The notes below the pieces were generated by a model, which saw only the letters and a program-made list of their open reading frames with translations, was not told where the DNA came from and searched no databases. Shown here in pieces: positions 1 through 8,455 of a DNA stretch of 64,000 nt (its first letter is position 1; each line of letters begins with the position of its first letter). Position numbers and translations under genes: made by a program. The DNA comes from Paraflavisolibacter caeni (GTDB lineage: Bacteria > Bacteroidota > Bacteroidia > Chitinophagales > Chitinophagaceae). Location: assembly GCF_025628885.1 (NCBI RefSeq), contig NZ_JAOTIF010000025.1, positions 26,681 to 90,680 of the forward strand, written 5' to 3'.

Positions 1-2
1 CT

Positions 3-866
3 ATTGGTGGGCTGAACAGCACCTTCATGCGTAATCTGTGGGCCAATAATATTTCCCGCAATCCTTCGATTGGCATGTATGGGGATTTTGGTTTTGTAAA
101 CAATGTTGTGTTCAACTGGTGGAACCGTTCTGCCGATGGAGGTGATCATCTTTCCCTCTTCAATTTTATCAACAACTATTATAAGCCAGGTCCAATGACG
201 CCAACCGACAAGCCAGAAGGTTACCGCATCTTAAAGCCTGAGTCAAACAGGGACAGAAAAGCTGGTCTCCAGTTTGGTAAGGCATATGTTGCAGGTAACA
301 TCATGGAAGGAAATGAAAGAATTACTAAAGATAACTGGGCTGGAGGTGTGCAGATAGAAGATAATCCCGATGTACAAAAATACCTGGACCAGATTCGTGT
401 GGATAAGCCATTTCCAATGGCGCCAGTAGTTACATTGACAGCGCAGGAAGCTTACCAGTATGTATTGAACAATGTGGGTGCTTCATTGCCTAAACGTGAC
501 CCGGTTGATAACCGTATCATTGAAGAAGTGAAGACTGGAAAAATCGTTTATAAAGAAGGTGGCCGGACAGGCATCGGCAGCGAGTATATCAAACGTCGTC
601 TTCCAGTAGATTCTTACAAAAAAGGTATTATTTCCGACATAAGCCAGGTAGGTGGTTATCCTGAATATAAAGGAACAGCTTACAAAGACGCAGATAAGGA
701 CGGTATGCCAGATTCCTGGGAAAAGAAAGTGGGTTTAAATCCTAACAATGCTGCTGATGCCACCAAGGATCGTAATCATGATGGTTATACCAACATTGAA
801 GAATATTTAAATAGTGTTGTTCCGGTACAAAGTGTGAAACCTCAGCCTGGTTTAGCTAAGAAATGA
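3..866 (+). CDS. Pectate lyase-like protein, C-terminal part (PL1-like), 5' end outside the window
   Basis: The frame is open from base 3, so the gene begins upstream and about 287 residues of its C-terminus are present. The first half has the alternating short polar strands of a right-handed parallel beta-helix (MYGDFGFVNNVVFNWWNRS and following), as in PL1 pectate lyases of Bacteroidota. The tail has an acidic calcium-binding repeat of the thrombospondin-3/dockerin type (DADKDGMPDSWE, then DRNHDGYTNIEEYL), a usual ending of this lyase group. The role would be eliminative cleavage of homogalacturonan outside the cytoplasm, opening pectin for the exo-enzymes encoded downstream. Family assignment is by recognition of these features. 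The catalytic region is not in the window, so activity cannot be judged. Confidence 0.75.
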   Translation: MGGLNSTFMRNLWANNISRNPSIGMYGDFGFVNNVVFNWWNRSADGGDHLSLFNFINNYYKPGPMTPTDKPEGYRILKPESNRDRKAGLQFGKAYVAGNIMEGNERITKDNWAGGVQIEDNPDVQKYLDQIRVDKPFPMAPVVTLTAQEAYQYVLNNVGASLPKRDPVDNRIIEEVKTGKIVYKEGGRTGIGSEYIKRRLPVDSYKKGIISDISQVGGYPEYKGTAYKDADKDGMPDSWEKKVGLNPNNAADATKDRNHDGYTNIEEYLNSVVPVQSVKPQPGLAKK

Positions 867-879
867 TTGAATTTTTCTC

Positions 880-929
880 ATTCTACTCCGGAAACCCTGA
901 ATAATTATTCAGGGTTTCCGGAGTAGAAT
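880..929 (+). terminator. 50-bp perfect palindrome, likely terminator after the pectate lyase gene
   Basis: Bases 880-904 are the exact reverse complement of 905-929, with a core of CAGGGTTTCCGG and its complement. It begins 14 bases after the stop codon of the lyase gene and ends 44 bases before the next start. As RNA it forms one long hairpin followed by a short U-containing run. A rho-independent terminator or a transcript-stabilising hairpin is the simplest reading. It could work in both directions. Confidence 0.7.
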
Positions 930-972
930 TTTGCGTTAACGTTTACATTCATAGAAAATAAAAGATCTCGTT

Positions 973-3900
973 TTGACCACTTATTGCTCAATAACCAATT
1001 CTACGCTGAAAAGGTTCTTTTCTTATTGCCTTATTGCCAGTCTTGTGCCTGGATTATCCCCTGTATATGCTCAAAAAGGAAAAGTGAAGCCACTGCCTCC
1101 GGTTTCAGTGAATACAGGCCAATTGATTTATACGCCTGATGCTCAGGGGAACAGGGTTCCTGACTTTTCCTATTGCGGTTACAAAGGGAGCAACGAAGTC
1201 ATTCCTTTTGCCCCAGTACGTGTTGTTGTTCCCATTGTGAATGGTGATGCTACTTTAAGGATTCAGTCTGCCTTAAATTATGTTGCTTCATTACCAGCTG
1301 GAAAAGACGGGATCAGGGGCACTGTTTTATTGGAGAAAGGTATTTACAAAATAGCTGGTGGCTTAACTATCAATGCATCTGGTGTTGTTCTTCGTGGTAG
1401 TGGAATGGGTGAAGAAGGAACCGTGCTGTTAGCTGAAGGGAAAGATCGTCAAACGCTGATTACAATTAAAGGTAAGAATGACCGCACGGTTGATGTTGAA
1501 GGTGATATTTCTGATACCTATGTGCCTGTTAATGTTAACAAATTAAAAGTGAAGACTCCTTACTCCATTAAAGTGGGAGATGCCGTTCTTGTACGCAGGC
1601 CTTCAACGCTTAAATGGATTCAGGAGCTGGCTACAGACCATTTTGGTGGTGGCATTACTGCGTTGGGATGGAAACCCGGAACACGTGATATTTTCTGGGA
1701 CAGGAAAGTGGTTGCCGTTGATGGCGACCAGATCACCCTGGATGCACCCCTGACAACTGCATTGGATACTACCTATGGTGGTGGAAAGATCGCCCGGTAT
1801 CAATGGCAGGGACGCATTCAGCAGGTGGGTGTTGAAAACCTCCGTTGCGTTTCCACCTATGACAATTCGAATGTAAAAGATGAGGCCCATCGCTGGATGG
1901 CCATCACTTTAGAAAATATATCTGATGCCTGGGTTCGCCAGGTTGTTTTTGAACATTTTGCCGGATCAGCCGTTTCTGTTTATGAAACCGCCAACAGGAT
2001 AACAGTAGAAGATTGTAAATCATTAGCACCTGTTTCAGAAATTGGAGGGCAACGTCGTTATACCTTTTACACAAATGGCCAGCAAACACTTTTCCAGCGC
2101 TGTTACGCTGAATTTGGTTACCACGATTTTGCCGTTGGATTTATTGGTAACCTGAATGCATTTGTGCAATGTGAATCTCATTTGCCTTTCAGCTTCAGTG
2201 GTACCATTGATAGCTGGGCATCCGGAGTTTTGTTTGATGTTGTGAATGTTGATGGCAATGCCTTGCGTTTTGCCAACAGGGGTCAGGATGGACAAGGGGC
2301 AGGATGGAGCGCTGCCAACTCTGTTTTTTGGCAATGTTCTGCTGCAATGATCGAGTCGCAGAAGCCTCCGACAGCCAACAATTGGGCTTTTGGTTGCTGG
2401 GCTCAATTCTCCGGAGATGGTTTTTGGGACCAATCAAACGAACATATTCAACCTCGCAGTTTGTTTTATGCGCAATTAGCAAGCAGACTCGGCGACAGCA
2501 TTTTAAAAAGAGCTTATTTAGTTCCAGTGGAGTCTGAAGCTTCCAGCAGTCCTTCTGTGGCTGTTGCTGCTTTGTTGACATCTCAAGCTGTAAATCCTGC
2601 ACCGCTTTTGACTGATTGGATAGACCTTTCATCAAAAAGGATTAAAATTCCTACGGCAACAGTAGGCATTAAGACCATCGACCAGGTTGGCATTCATAAA
2701 CCAACTGTCATTCCTTTTGTTGCAGCCATGCAGGTACAAAACGGTTGGCTAGTACGCGGTTCCTCCATCGTAACAGGTGGTAGAAATGATGTAGACTGGT
2801 GGAGAGGCGATATTCGTCCTGCTGGTAGAAAAGATGCAGGTCTTGGGATCACTCGTTATGTGCCAGGACGCGTAGGATCTGGTCTCACTGATGATCTGAA
2901 TGAGTTGACTGATTCCATGAAAGCCCAAAACCGGGTGCTGTTGGATCACAATTATGGTCTTTGGTATGAGCGTCGCCGTGATGATCACGAGCGTATCCGT
3001 CGCATGGATGGTGAAGTATGGGCTCCTTTTTATGAACAACCTTTTGCTCGCAGTGGACAGGGATTTGCCTGGGACGGTTTGAGCAAATATGATCTTACCA
3101 AATACAACTATTGGTACTGGAATCGCCTGAAAACCTTTGCTGATTATGCAGATCAGAAAGGACTGGTACTGATTCACCAAAATTATTTCCAGCATAACAT
3201 TATAGAAGCAGGTGCACACTATGCCGATTTCCCCTGGCGTCCTGCCAATAACATCAATGCAACAGGCTTTCCTGAACCGGTTCCTTTTGCTGGTGATAAA
3301 AGGATCTTCATGGCTGAACAGTTTTATGATGTGAGTCATCCTTTAAGAAGGGCTTTACACCGCGCATATATTCGCCAGTGCCTAGACAACTTTTCAGAAA
3401 ACAGTGGCGTCATTCAAATGATCGGTGCAGAATTTACAGGACCTGTGCATTTTGTGCAGTTTTGGTTAGATGTGATCGCTGAGTGGGAAAAAGAAACCGG
3501 AAAGCACCCGTTGATTGGTCTGAGTACAACAAAAGATGTTCAGGATTCTATCCTGGCTGATAAGCAAAGAGCTGCTGTTGTTGATGTTATTGATGTCCGT
3601 TACTGGCACTACCAGGAAGATGGTAAAGCATATGCGCCGGAAGGTGGTCAAAACCTGGCGCCTCGTCAGCATGCTCGTTTACTGAAGCCAAAAAGAAGTT
3701 CAGCAGACCAGGTATATCGCGCTGTTAAAGAATACAAGCAGAAGTATCCCGAAAAGGCAGTAATATATTCAGGCGATAGCTTTGATCGTTTTGGCTGGTC
3801 TGAATTTATGGCAGGAGGGTCGCTGGCGGTGATTCCTAAAGTGAACAGCGAAGAGTTCCTCAAGAAATCTTCCCAGATGCAGCCAGTTGATTTAGCTGGC

Positions 3901-4137
3901 GAAAATGCAAAGTATTGGGCCTTGGGTAATAAGGAAGGCGAATTGATCATCTTTGCTGATGCAAAAGATGCAGTATCCATTGATCTTTCAAAAACACCCG
4001 GCTCTTTCCTCATTCGTTGGATTGATCCAAAGAATGGTAATATTTTAAAACAACAACAAAACCTGAAAGGCGGAAAAGTTGTGGATGTGAAGAAACCTCA
4101 AGGTGGCGAGTTGGTAATCTGGGTAAGTAAAAAATAA
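973..4137 (+). CDS. Secreted parallel beta-helix protein with C-terminal DUF6298-like domain
   Basis: This is a 1054-residue protein with an export signal (hydrophobic stretch about residues 15-33, ending VYAQ). The start is a TTG, and no ATG lies in frame between the upstream stop and the signal peptide. Residues of roughly 80-500 read as a pectate-lyase-superfamily beta-helix (GVVLRGSGMGEEGTVLLAEG is a typical turn). From about 570 to 970 comes a separate domain rich in aromatic residues and acids (MIGAEFTGPVHFVQFWLD, IDVRYWHYQEDGKAY), which resembles the uncharacterised DUF6298 region of Bacteroidota proteins. The role is presumably a glycosidase or lyase acting on pectin. It lies 27 bp before the GH140 gene and is probably co-transcribed with it. 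The exact reaction is unknown, and the DUF name is from memory of the family. Confidence 0.65.
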   Translation: MTTYCSITNSTLKRFFSYCLIASLVPGLSPVYAQKGKVKPLPPVSVNTGQLIYTPDAQGNRVPDFSYCGYKGSNEVIPFAPVRVVVPIVNGDATLRIQSALNYVASLPAGKDGIRGTVLLEKGIYKIAGGLTINASGVVLRGSGMGEEGTVLLAEGKDRQTLITIKGKNDRTVDVEGDISDTYVPVNVNKLKVKTPYSIKVGDAVLVRRPSTLKWIQELATDHFGGGITALGWKPGTRDIFWDRKVVAVDGDQITLDAPLTTALDTTYGGGKIARYQWQGRIQQVGVENLRCVSTYDNSNVKDEAHRWMAITLENISDAWVRQVVFEHFAGSAVSVYETANRITVEDCKSLAPVSEIGGQRRYTFYTNGQQTLFQRCYAEFGYHDFAVGFIGNLNAFVQCESHLPFSFSGTIDSWASGVLFDVVNVDGNALRFANRGQDGQGAGWSAANSVFWQCSAAMIESQKPPTANNWAFGCWAQFSGDGFWDQSNEHIQPRSLFYAQLASRLGDSILKRAYLVPVESEASSSPSVAVAALLTSQAVNPAPLLTDWIDLSSKRIKIPTATVGIKTIDQVGIHKPTVIPFVAAMQVQNGWLVRGSSIVTGGRNDVDWWRGDIRPAGRKDAGLGITRYVPGRVGSGLTDDLNELTDSMKAQNRVLLDHNYGLWYERRRDDHERIRRMDGEVWAPFYEQPFARSGQGFAWDGLSKYDLTKYNYWYWNRLKTFADYADQKGLVLIHQNYFQHNIIEAGAHYADFPWRPANNINATGFPEPVPFAGDKRIFMAEQFYDVSHPLRRALHRAYIRQCLDNFSENSGVIQMIGAEFTGPVHFVQFWLDVIAEWEKETGKHPLIGLSTTKDVQDSILADKQRAAVVDVIDVRYWHYQEDGKAYAPEGGQNLAPRQHARLLKPKRSSADQVYRAVKEYKQKYPEKAVIYSGDSFDRFGWSEFMAGGSLAVIPKVNSEEFLKKSSQMQPVDLAGENAKYWALGNKEGELIIFADAKDAVSIDLSKTPGSFLIRWIDPKNGNILKQQQNLKGGKVVDVKKPQGGELVIWVSKK

Positions 4138-4164
4138 AAATTAAAACCGAATAATAATTTAAGC

Positions 4165-5562
4165 ATGTTGAAAAAGATTGCTGCAACCATTTTAGTTTGC
4201 TTTTTATCTAGTCTTAGTTTCTCGCAAACTGCAATAAAACCGTTGCCTAAGTTGAAGGTGTCTGCAAATGGACGTTACCTCGTTACTGAAAAAGGAGAAC
4301 CTTTCTTTTGGTTGGGTGATACAGGTTGGTTATTGTTTGGTAAGCTGACACGCGAAGAAGCTGAGAAATATTTGGAAGACCGCAGGATGAAGGGTTTTAA
4401 TGTGATCCAGGTGATGACATTGCATACAGTAAGTGCTGTCAACGTATATGGAGATAAAGCTTTGAATAATAGAGATGTCGCTGCTCCAATAACTACACCA
4501 GGTAATTCATTTGCAGATGCAGAACAATATGATTTCTGGGATCATGTGGATTACATTATCAAAAAGGCTGAGGAAAAAGGTATTTATATGGCCCTTGTAC
4601 CAGTGTGGGGCACTAATGTGAAAGAAGGATACGTCAACCAACAGCAAGCCCAAAAATATGCTTCATGGTTGGCAGATAGATATAAAAACCAGTCAAACAT
4701 CATTTGGATGAATGGTGGTGATATTCCTGGCGCTGATTCCCTGGATGTTTGGAAAACAATCGGTTCCACATTACGTGCACACGACCCCAATCACTTGATA
4801 ACATTCCATCCCAGAGGCCGCACCACTTCTTCCATTTGGTTTCATAAAGAGCCTTGGTTGGATTTCAATATGTTTCAATCCGGGCACCGTAGGTATGACC
4901 AGGATACTACTGCTGGAGAGCAATTTCATTATGGAGAAGACAATTGGAAATACATCCAGACCGACTTCCGTTTGTCTCCTGTAAAACCGAGCATCGATGG
5001 AGAACCTTCTTATGAAAGGATTCCCCAGGGTTTGCATGATACTACAGAGAAACTGTGGACAGATGCTGATGTAAGAAGATATGGTTACTGGTCGGTTTTT
5101 GCTGGTGGCTTTGGTTACACTTATGGTCATAATGCGGTAATGCAAATGCACAAGCCAACAGATAAAGGGAGCGCTTATGGCTCTAAGGATTACTGGTATG
5201 ATGCGATTGATCATCCGGGTGCAAGGCAAATGTTATATCTGAAAAACCTGATGCTTTCTAAACCATACTTGGAACGTGTTCCAGATCAGTCTTTGATCGC
5301 TTCAGGCCAGGGTGAAAAGTATAATCACCTGGTCGCCACAAGAGGAAAGAACTATGCTTTCATTTATACTTTCAATGGCCGTAACATGAATATTGCGATG
5401 GGTAAGATTAAGGGCAGTAAGGTGAAAGCTTCCTGGTATAATCCACGTAATGAGGAACAAACTGTAATTGGCACTTTTGCCAACAAAGGAGTACAATCAT
5501 TTAGCCCTCCAGGTGAGCAACAAGATGGAAATGATTGGGTGTTGGTATTGGAAACAATATAA
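4165..5562 (+). CDS. GH140-type apiosidase (DUF4038 family), secreted
   Basis: A 465-residue exported protein (signal peptide residues 1-20, ending SFSQ). The N-terminal motif FFWLGDTGWLLF, the segment WMNGGDIPG with Asp186, and SIDGEPSYE with Glu280 match the DUF4038/GH140 TIM barrel. Its characterised Bacteroides member cleaves apiose from rhamnogalacturonan II. Asp186 and Glu280 are in the places expected for the acid/base and nucleophile. A small beta-sandwich follows from about residue 370. The gene stops 3 bases before the next ATG, so it belongs to one operon with the GH43-like gene. This enzyme is the strongest hint that the locus targets RG-II, since apiose is rare in other pectic polymers. 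Other activities in DUF4038 proteins cannot be ruled out from sequence. Confidence 0.8.
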   Translation: MLKKIAATILVCFLSSLSFSQTAIKPLPKLKVSANGRYLVTEKGEPFFWLGDTGWLLFGKLTREEAEKYLEDRRMKGFNVIQVMTLHTVSAVNVYGDKALNNRDVAAPITTPGNSFADAEQYDFWDHVDYIIKKAEEKGIYMALVPVWGTNVKEGYVNQQQAQKYASWLADRYKNQSNIIWMNGGDIPGADSLDVWKTIGSTLRAHDPNHLITFHPRGRTTSSIWFHKEPWLDFNMFQSGHRRYDQDTTAGEQFHYGEDNWKYIQTDFRLSPVKPSIDGEPSYERIPQGLHDTTEKLWTDADVRRYGYWSVFAGGFGYTYGHNAVMQMHKPTDKGSAYGSKDYWYDAIDHPGARQMLYLKNLMLSKPYLERVPDQSLIASGQGEKYNHLVATRGKNYAFIYTFNGRNMNIAMGKIKGSKVKASWYNPRNEEQTVIGTFANKGVQSFSPPGEQQDGNDWVLVLETI

Positions 5563-5565
5563 TTT

Positions 5566-6483
5566 ATGCTGAAGAAGAATTTTTTCTACGCTGCCTGCCT
5601 TTTGCTTTTAGGAGGATGTAAAGCCGGAAAGGAGGTCTATATGTTCACTTCTTTCCGCGAACCGGCCAATGAAGGCTTGCGTTTATTGTATAGTAAAGAT
5701 GCTTATCACTGGAAAGAACTCAATGGTGTTTTCCTGAAACCGGAAGTAGGTAGTAAGATCATGAGGGATCCTTCTATCGCTCAAGGTCCAGATGGTACTT
5801 ACCACCTGGTATGGACATCTGCCTGGAGAGGTGATAATGGGTTTGGTTATGCTTCCTCTAAAGACCTGGTTCATTGGTCTGAACAGCAATTCATTCCTGT
5901 GATGAAAAATGAGAAGGATGTTGTGAATGTATGGGCTCCTGAATTGTTTTATGATGATGCGCAAAAGCAGTTTGTTATTGTTTGGGCATCTACCATTCCT
6001 TTCCGCTTCCCTAAAGGGGTAGAAGAGGAGAACAACAACCATAGGTTGTATTATACCACTACAAAAGATTTCAAAATCTTCTCTGATACCAAACTATTTT
6101 TTGATCCTGGCTTTAGTGCCATTGATGCTGTGATCGTGAAGGAAAAGAAAGATCAGTATATACAGGTGTTAAAAGACAACACGCGTCCGAACCGCAACCT
6201 GAAAGTGGCTTTTGCCAACAATGCATTGGGGCCGTATTCTAGTGCGTCGCAACCATTTACTGGCAACTTTATCGAAGGGCCCAGTGTTGTGAAGAAAGGT
6301 GACGAGTGGCTGATCTACTTTGATGTGTACCAGGAAAAGATTTATGGTGCTATGAAGACAAAGGATTTTAAAACGTTCACGGATATCACTAAGGAAGTTT
6401 CAGTGCCTGAAGGTCATAAGCATGGGACGATCTTTATGGCAAAGGAGAAATTGGTGAAGCAGTTGGAGAAAAGAAGAAAATAA
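5566..6483 (+). CDS. GH43-like five-bladed beta-propeller glycosidase, lipoprotein
   Basis: A 305-residue protein with a lipoprotein signal (LLLLGGC, Cys18), so it is likely anchored to a membrane. Blades of the GH43-type propeller are visible: RLLYSKDAYHWKEL, MRDPSIAQGPDGTYHLVWT, YASSKDLVHWSEQ, VWAPELFYDDAQKQFVIVWA and FIEGPSVVKKGDEWLIYFD. The Asp of MRDPS and the Glu of IEGPS are plausible catalytic residues. GH43-type enzymes commonly act on alpha-L-arabinofuranosides or beta-xylosides, and arabinose occurs in pectin side chains. The gene starts three bases after the GH140 stop, which is tight coupling. The subfamily and true substrate cannot be fixed here. Confidence 0.7.
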   Translation: MLKKNFFYAACLLLLGGCKAGKEVYMFTSFREPANEGLRLLYSKDAYHWKELNGVFLKPEVGSKIMRDPSIAQGPDGTYHLVWTSAWRGDNGFGYASSKDLVHWSEQQFIPVMKNEKDVVNVWAPELFYDDAQKQFVIVWASTIPFRFPKGVEEENNNHRLYYTTTKDFKIFSDTKLFFDPGFSAIDAVIVKEKKDQYIQVLKDNTRPNRNLKVAFANNALGPYSSASQPFTGNFIEGPSVVKKGDEWLIYFDVYQEKIYGAMKTKDFKTFTDITKEVSVPEGHKHGTIFMAKEKLVKQLEKRRK

Positions 6484-6512
6484 AACTAAGTATTACAGTT
6501 ATTTTATACAAA

Positions 6513-8384
6513 ATGAAAAATAGTTTTATAAAGATATCAGCATTGGCCTTTTGCGGTTTATTATCCGCTTCTGTTCATGCTCAGGATACAGTCCGCTATA
6601 CAGGTACTACGTTAAGCAACGTGGACTATCATCATGGCCAGTTAGCTCCAGCTATAGGAGTGCACAATATACAAGTGATGCGTGCTAACAGGGAATTTCC
6701 GGAGAAAAGCGATGGCTTTGGCTGGACATACAACCATGCGCCCATGATCGCATACTGGAATGGTACTTTTTATGTTCAGTATTTAAGCAATCCTGTAGGT
6801 GAACACGTACCTCCCGGGCAAACATTGCTGTTGACTTCAAAGGATGGATACAATTGGTCCAAACCTGAAGTTGCTTTTGGATTGTACAAGATTCCGGATG
6901 GTACAACAAAGGAAGGCATCAAAACGGTAGCCAAAGACCTGTACGCGGTAAATCACCAACGTATGGGCTTTTTCGTATCTAAAAAGAGCCGTTTGTTAAC
7001 CCTTGCATTTTATGGTACTGTTTTGGAAAAAGGCGATGATCCTAACGATGGAAATGGTATTGGTCGTGTGGTAAGGGAAATTTATAAAGATGGTAAAATG
7101 GGGCCTGTTTATTTCATCCGTTACAATCATGGTTGGAATGCAAAGAATACCGCGCATCCTTTTTATACTTCCAGCAAGGATAAAGGATTTGTTGAGGCCT
7201 GCAATGAATTATTGGCCAACCCCCTCATTACCCAGCAATGGAATGAAGAAGCTGACAGGAATGATCCGCTGATTCCCTTGAAGAAAGATTATAAAGCTTT
7301 CAGCTTTTATCACCTTCCTGATGGTCGTGTAGTTGGCCTATGGAAAAATGCCTTAACAGCCATCAGCACCGATAATGGTAAATCATGGCCTGCTAATGCC
7401 GTGCGGGCTCCAAGATTTGTTAATAGTAATGCGAAAATCTGGGGGCAACGTTTATCAAACGGTATGTATGCAACTGTGTATAATCCATCAGAGTTTCGCT
7501 GGCCTCTGGCTGTTTCAACCAGTCCTGATGGTTTGAATTATACCAACCTGTTGCTGGTTAACGGAGAGATCACTTCTATGCGTTATGGTGGTGCTTATAA
7601 ATCTTATGGCCCTCAATATGTGCGTGGTATCGTTGAAGGAAATGGAACACCTCCGGATGGCAACATGTGGGTTACTTATAGCATGAACAAAGAGGATATC
7701 TGGGTTTCTAAGATCCCAGTCCCTGTAACAGAAAAAGCAACCAGTCAAGCAGATGATGTGTTCCAAAACATAAAGGATGGCGATGAGTTGAAGTTGTGGA
7801 ATGTCTATAGTCCGCTTTGGGCCCCGGTGACAATTGAAAAGATGGCTGACGGAGTTAAGGCTTTGACAATGAGTGACTGGGATCCATTTGATTATGGTAA
7901 AGCAGAAAGGGTGATTCCTGCCGCAAAGAGATCAAGTGCAGAGTTCTCCATTACGCCTGCCCAAAATGATAAAGGTCAGCTGGATATTGAATTCCAGAAT
8001 GCCAAAGGAAATGCTGCGATCAGGCTGTCTTTTGACTCAACTGGAACTTTGATTTCTAAAGCTGGTTATCGCAATAGGGGAGTTGCCCCATACAAAGCAG
8101 GTGAAGAATACAAGATCAAGGTGGAATGGAATGTTGATACCCGTTTTTATACCATCTCTGTGAATGGAAAGACGCCTAGCAACAACATTATGTTTGCTCC
8201 TGCAGAAAGCATCGAAAGGATCGTTTTCCGCACAGGTGGTGTACGTCGTTTCCCCGATGCTGATACCCCAACAGACCAGATATACGATCTGCCGAATGGT
8301 GGTTTTTCTGCTCCTAAGGCAACATTCTATATCAAGTCTTTGAAGACAGGAAGCGAATACCTGGCGAATGCGAATAAACAATAA
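6513..8384 (+). CDS. Secreted sialidase-fold propeller with C-terminal jelly-roll domain
   Basis: A 623-residue protein with signal peptide residues 1-23 (ending VHAQ). Residues of about 60-400 contain Asp-box-like propeller turns (TSKDGYNWSKP, STDNGKSWP, STSPDGLNYTN) as in sialidase-fold enzymes. Residues of about 460-610 read as a laminin-G/concanavalin-like sandwich (LDIEFQNAKGNAAIRLSF, YTISVNGKTP). In a pectin locus, sialic acid is not expected. The related 3-deoxy-2-ulosonic acids Kdo and Dha occur in RG-II and are hydrolysed by sialidase-like or similar folds, so an enzyme for one of these is an attractive inference. No family number can be given with confidence. The gene follows the GH43-like gene by 29 bp and is likely in the same operon. 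Confidence 0.6.
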   Translation: MKNSFIKISALAFCGLLSASVHAQDTVRYTGTTLSNVDYHHGQLAPAIGVHNIQVMRANREFPEKSDGFGWTYNHAPMIAYWNGTFYVQYLSNPVGEHVPPGQTLLLTSKDGYNWSKPEVAFGLYKIPDGTTKEGIKTVAKDLYAVNHQRMGFFVSKKSRLLTLAFYGTVLEKGDDPNDGNGIGRVVREIYKDGKMGPVYFIRYNHGWNAKNTAHPFYTSSKDKGFVEACNELLANPLITQQWNEEADRNDPLIPLKKDYKAFSFYHLPDGRVVGLWKNALTAISTDNGKSWPANAVRAPRFVNSNAKIWGQRLSNGMYATVYNPSEFRWPLAVSTSPDGLNYTNLLLVNGEITSMRYGGAYKSYGPQYVRGIVEGNGTPPDGNMWVTYSMNKEDIWVSKIPVPVTEKATSQADDVFQNIKDGDELKLWNVYSPLWAPVTIEKMADGVKALTMSDWDPFDYGKAERVIPAAKRSSAEFSITPAQNDKGQLDIEFQNAKGNAAIRLSFDSTGTLISKAGYRNRGVAPYKAGEEYKIKVEWNVDTRFYTISVNGKTPSNNIMFAPAESIERIVFRTGGVRRFPDADTPTDQIYDLPNGGFSAPKATFYIKSLKTGSEYLANANKQ

Positions 8385-8455
8385 TAATAAAAACCTTGTG
8401 AAAAATACCAGGAACTAATGCTATCAAAGGATTTAAACCTTTTAAAAATTCAATT

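Noticed and set aside
2035..2635. Long open frames on the - strand within the beta-helix/DUF6298 gene
   Set aside because: They are shadows of the + strand gene, with low-complexity or improbable composition and no motif.
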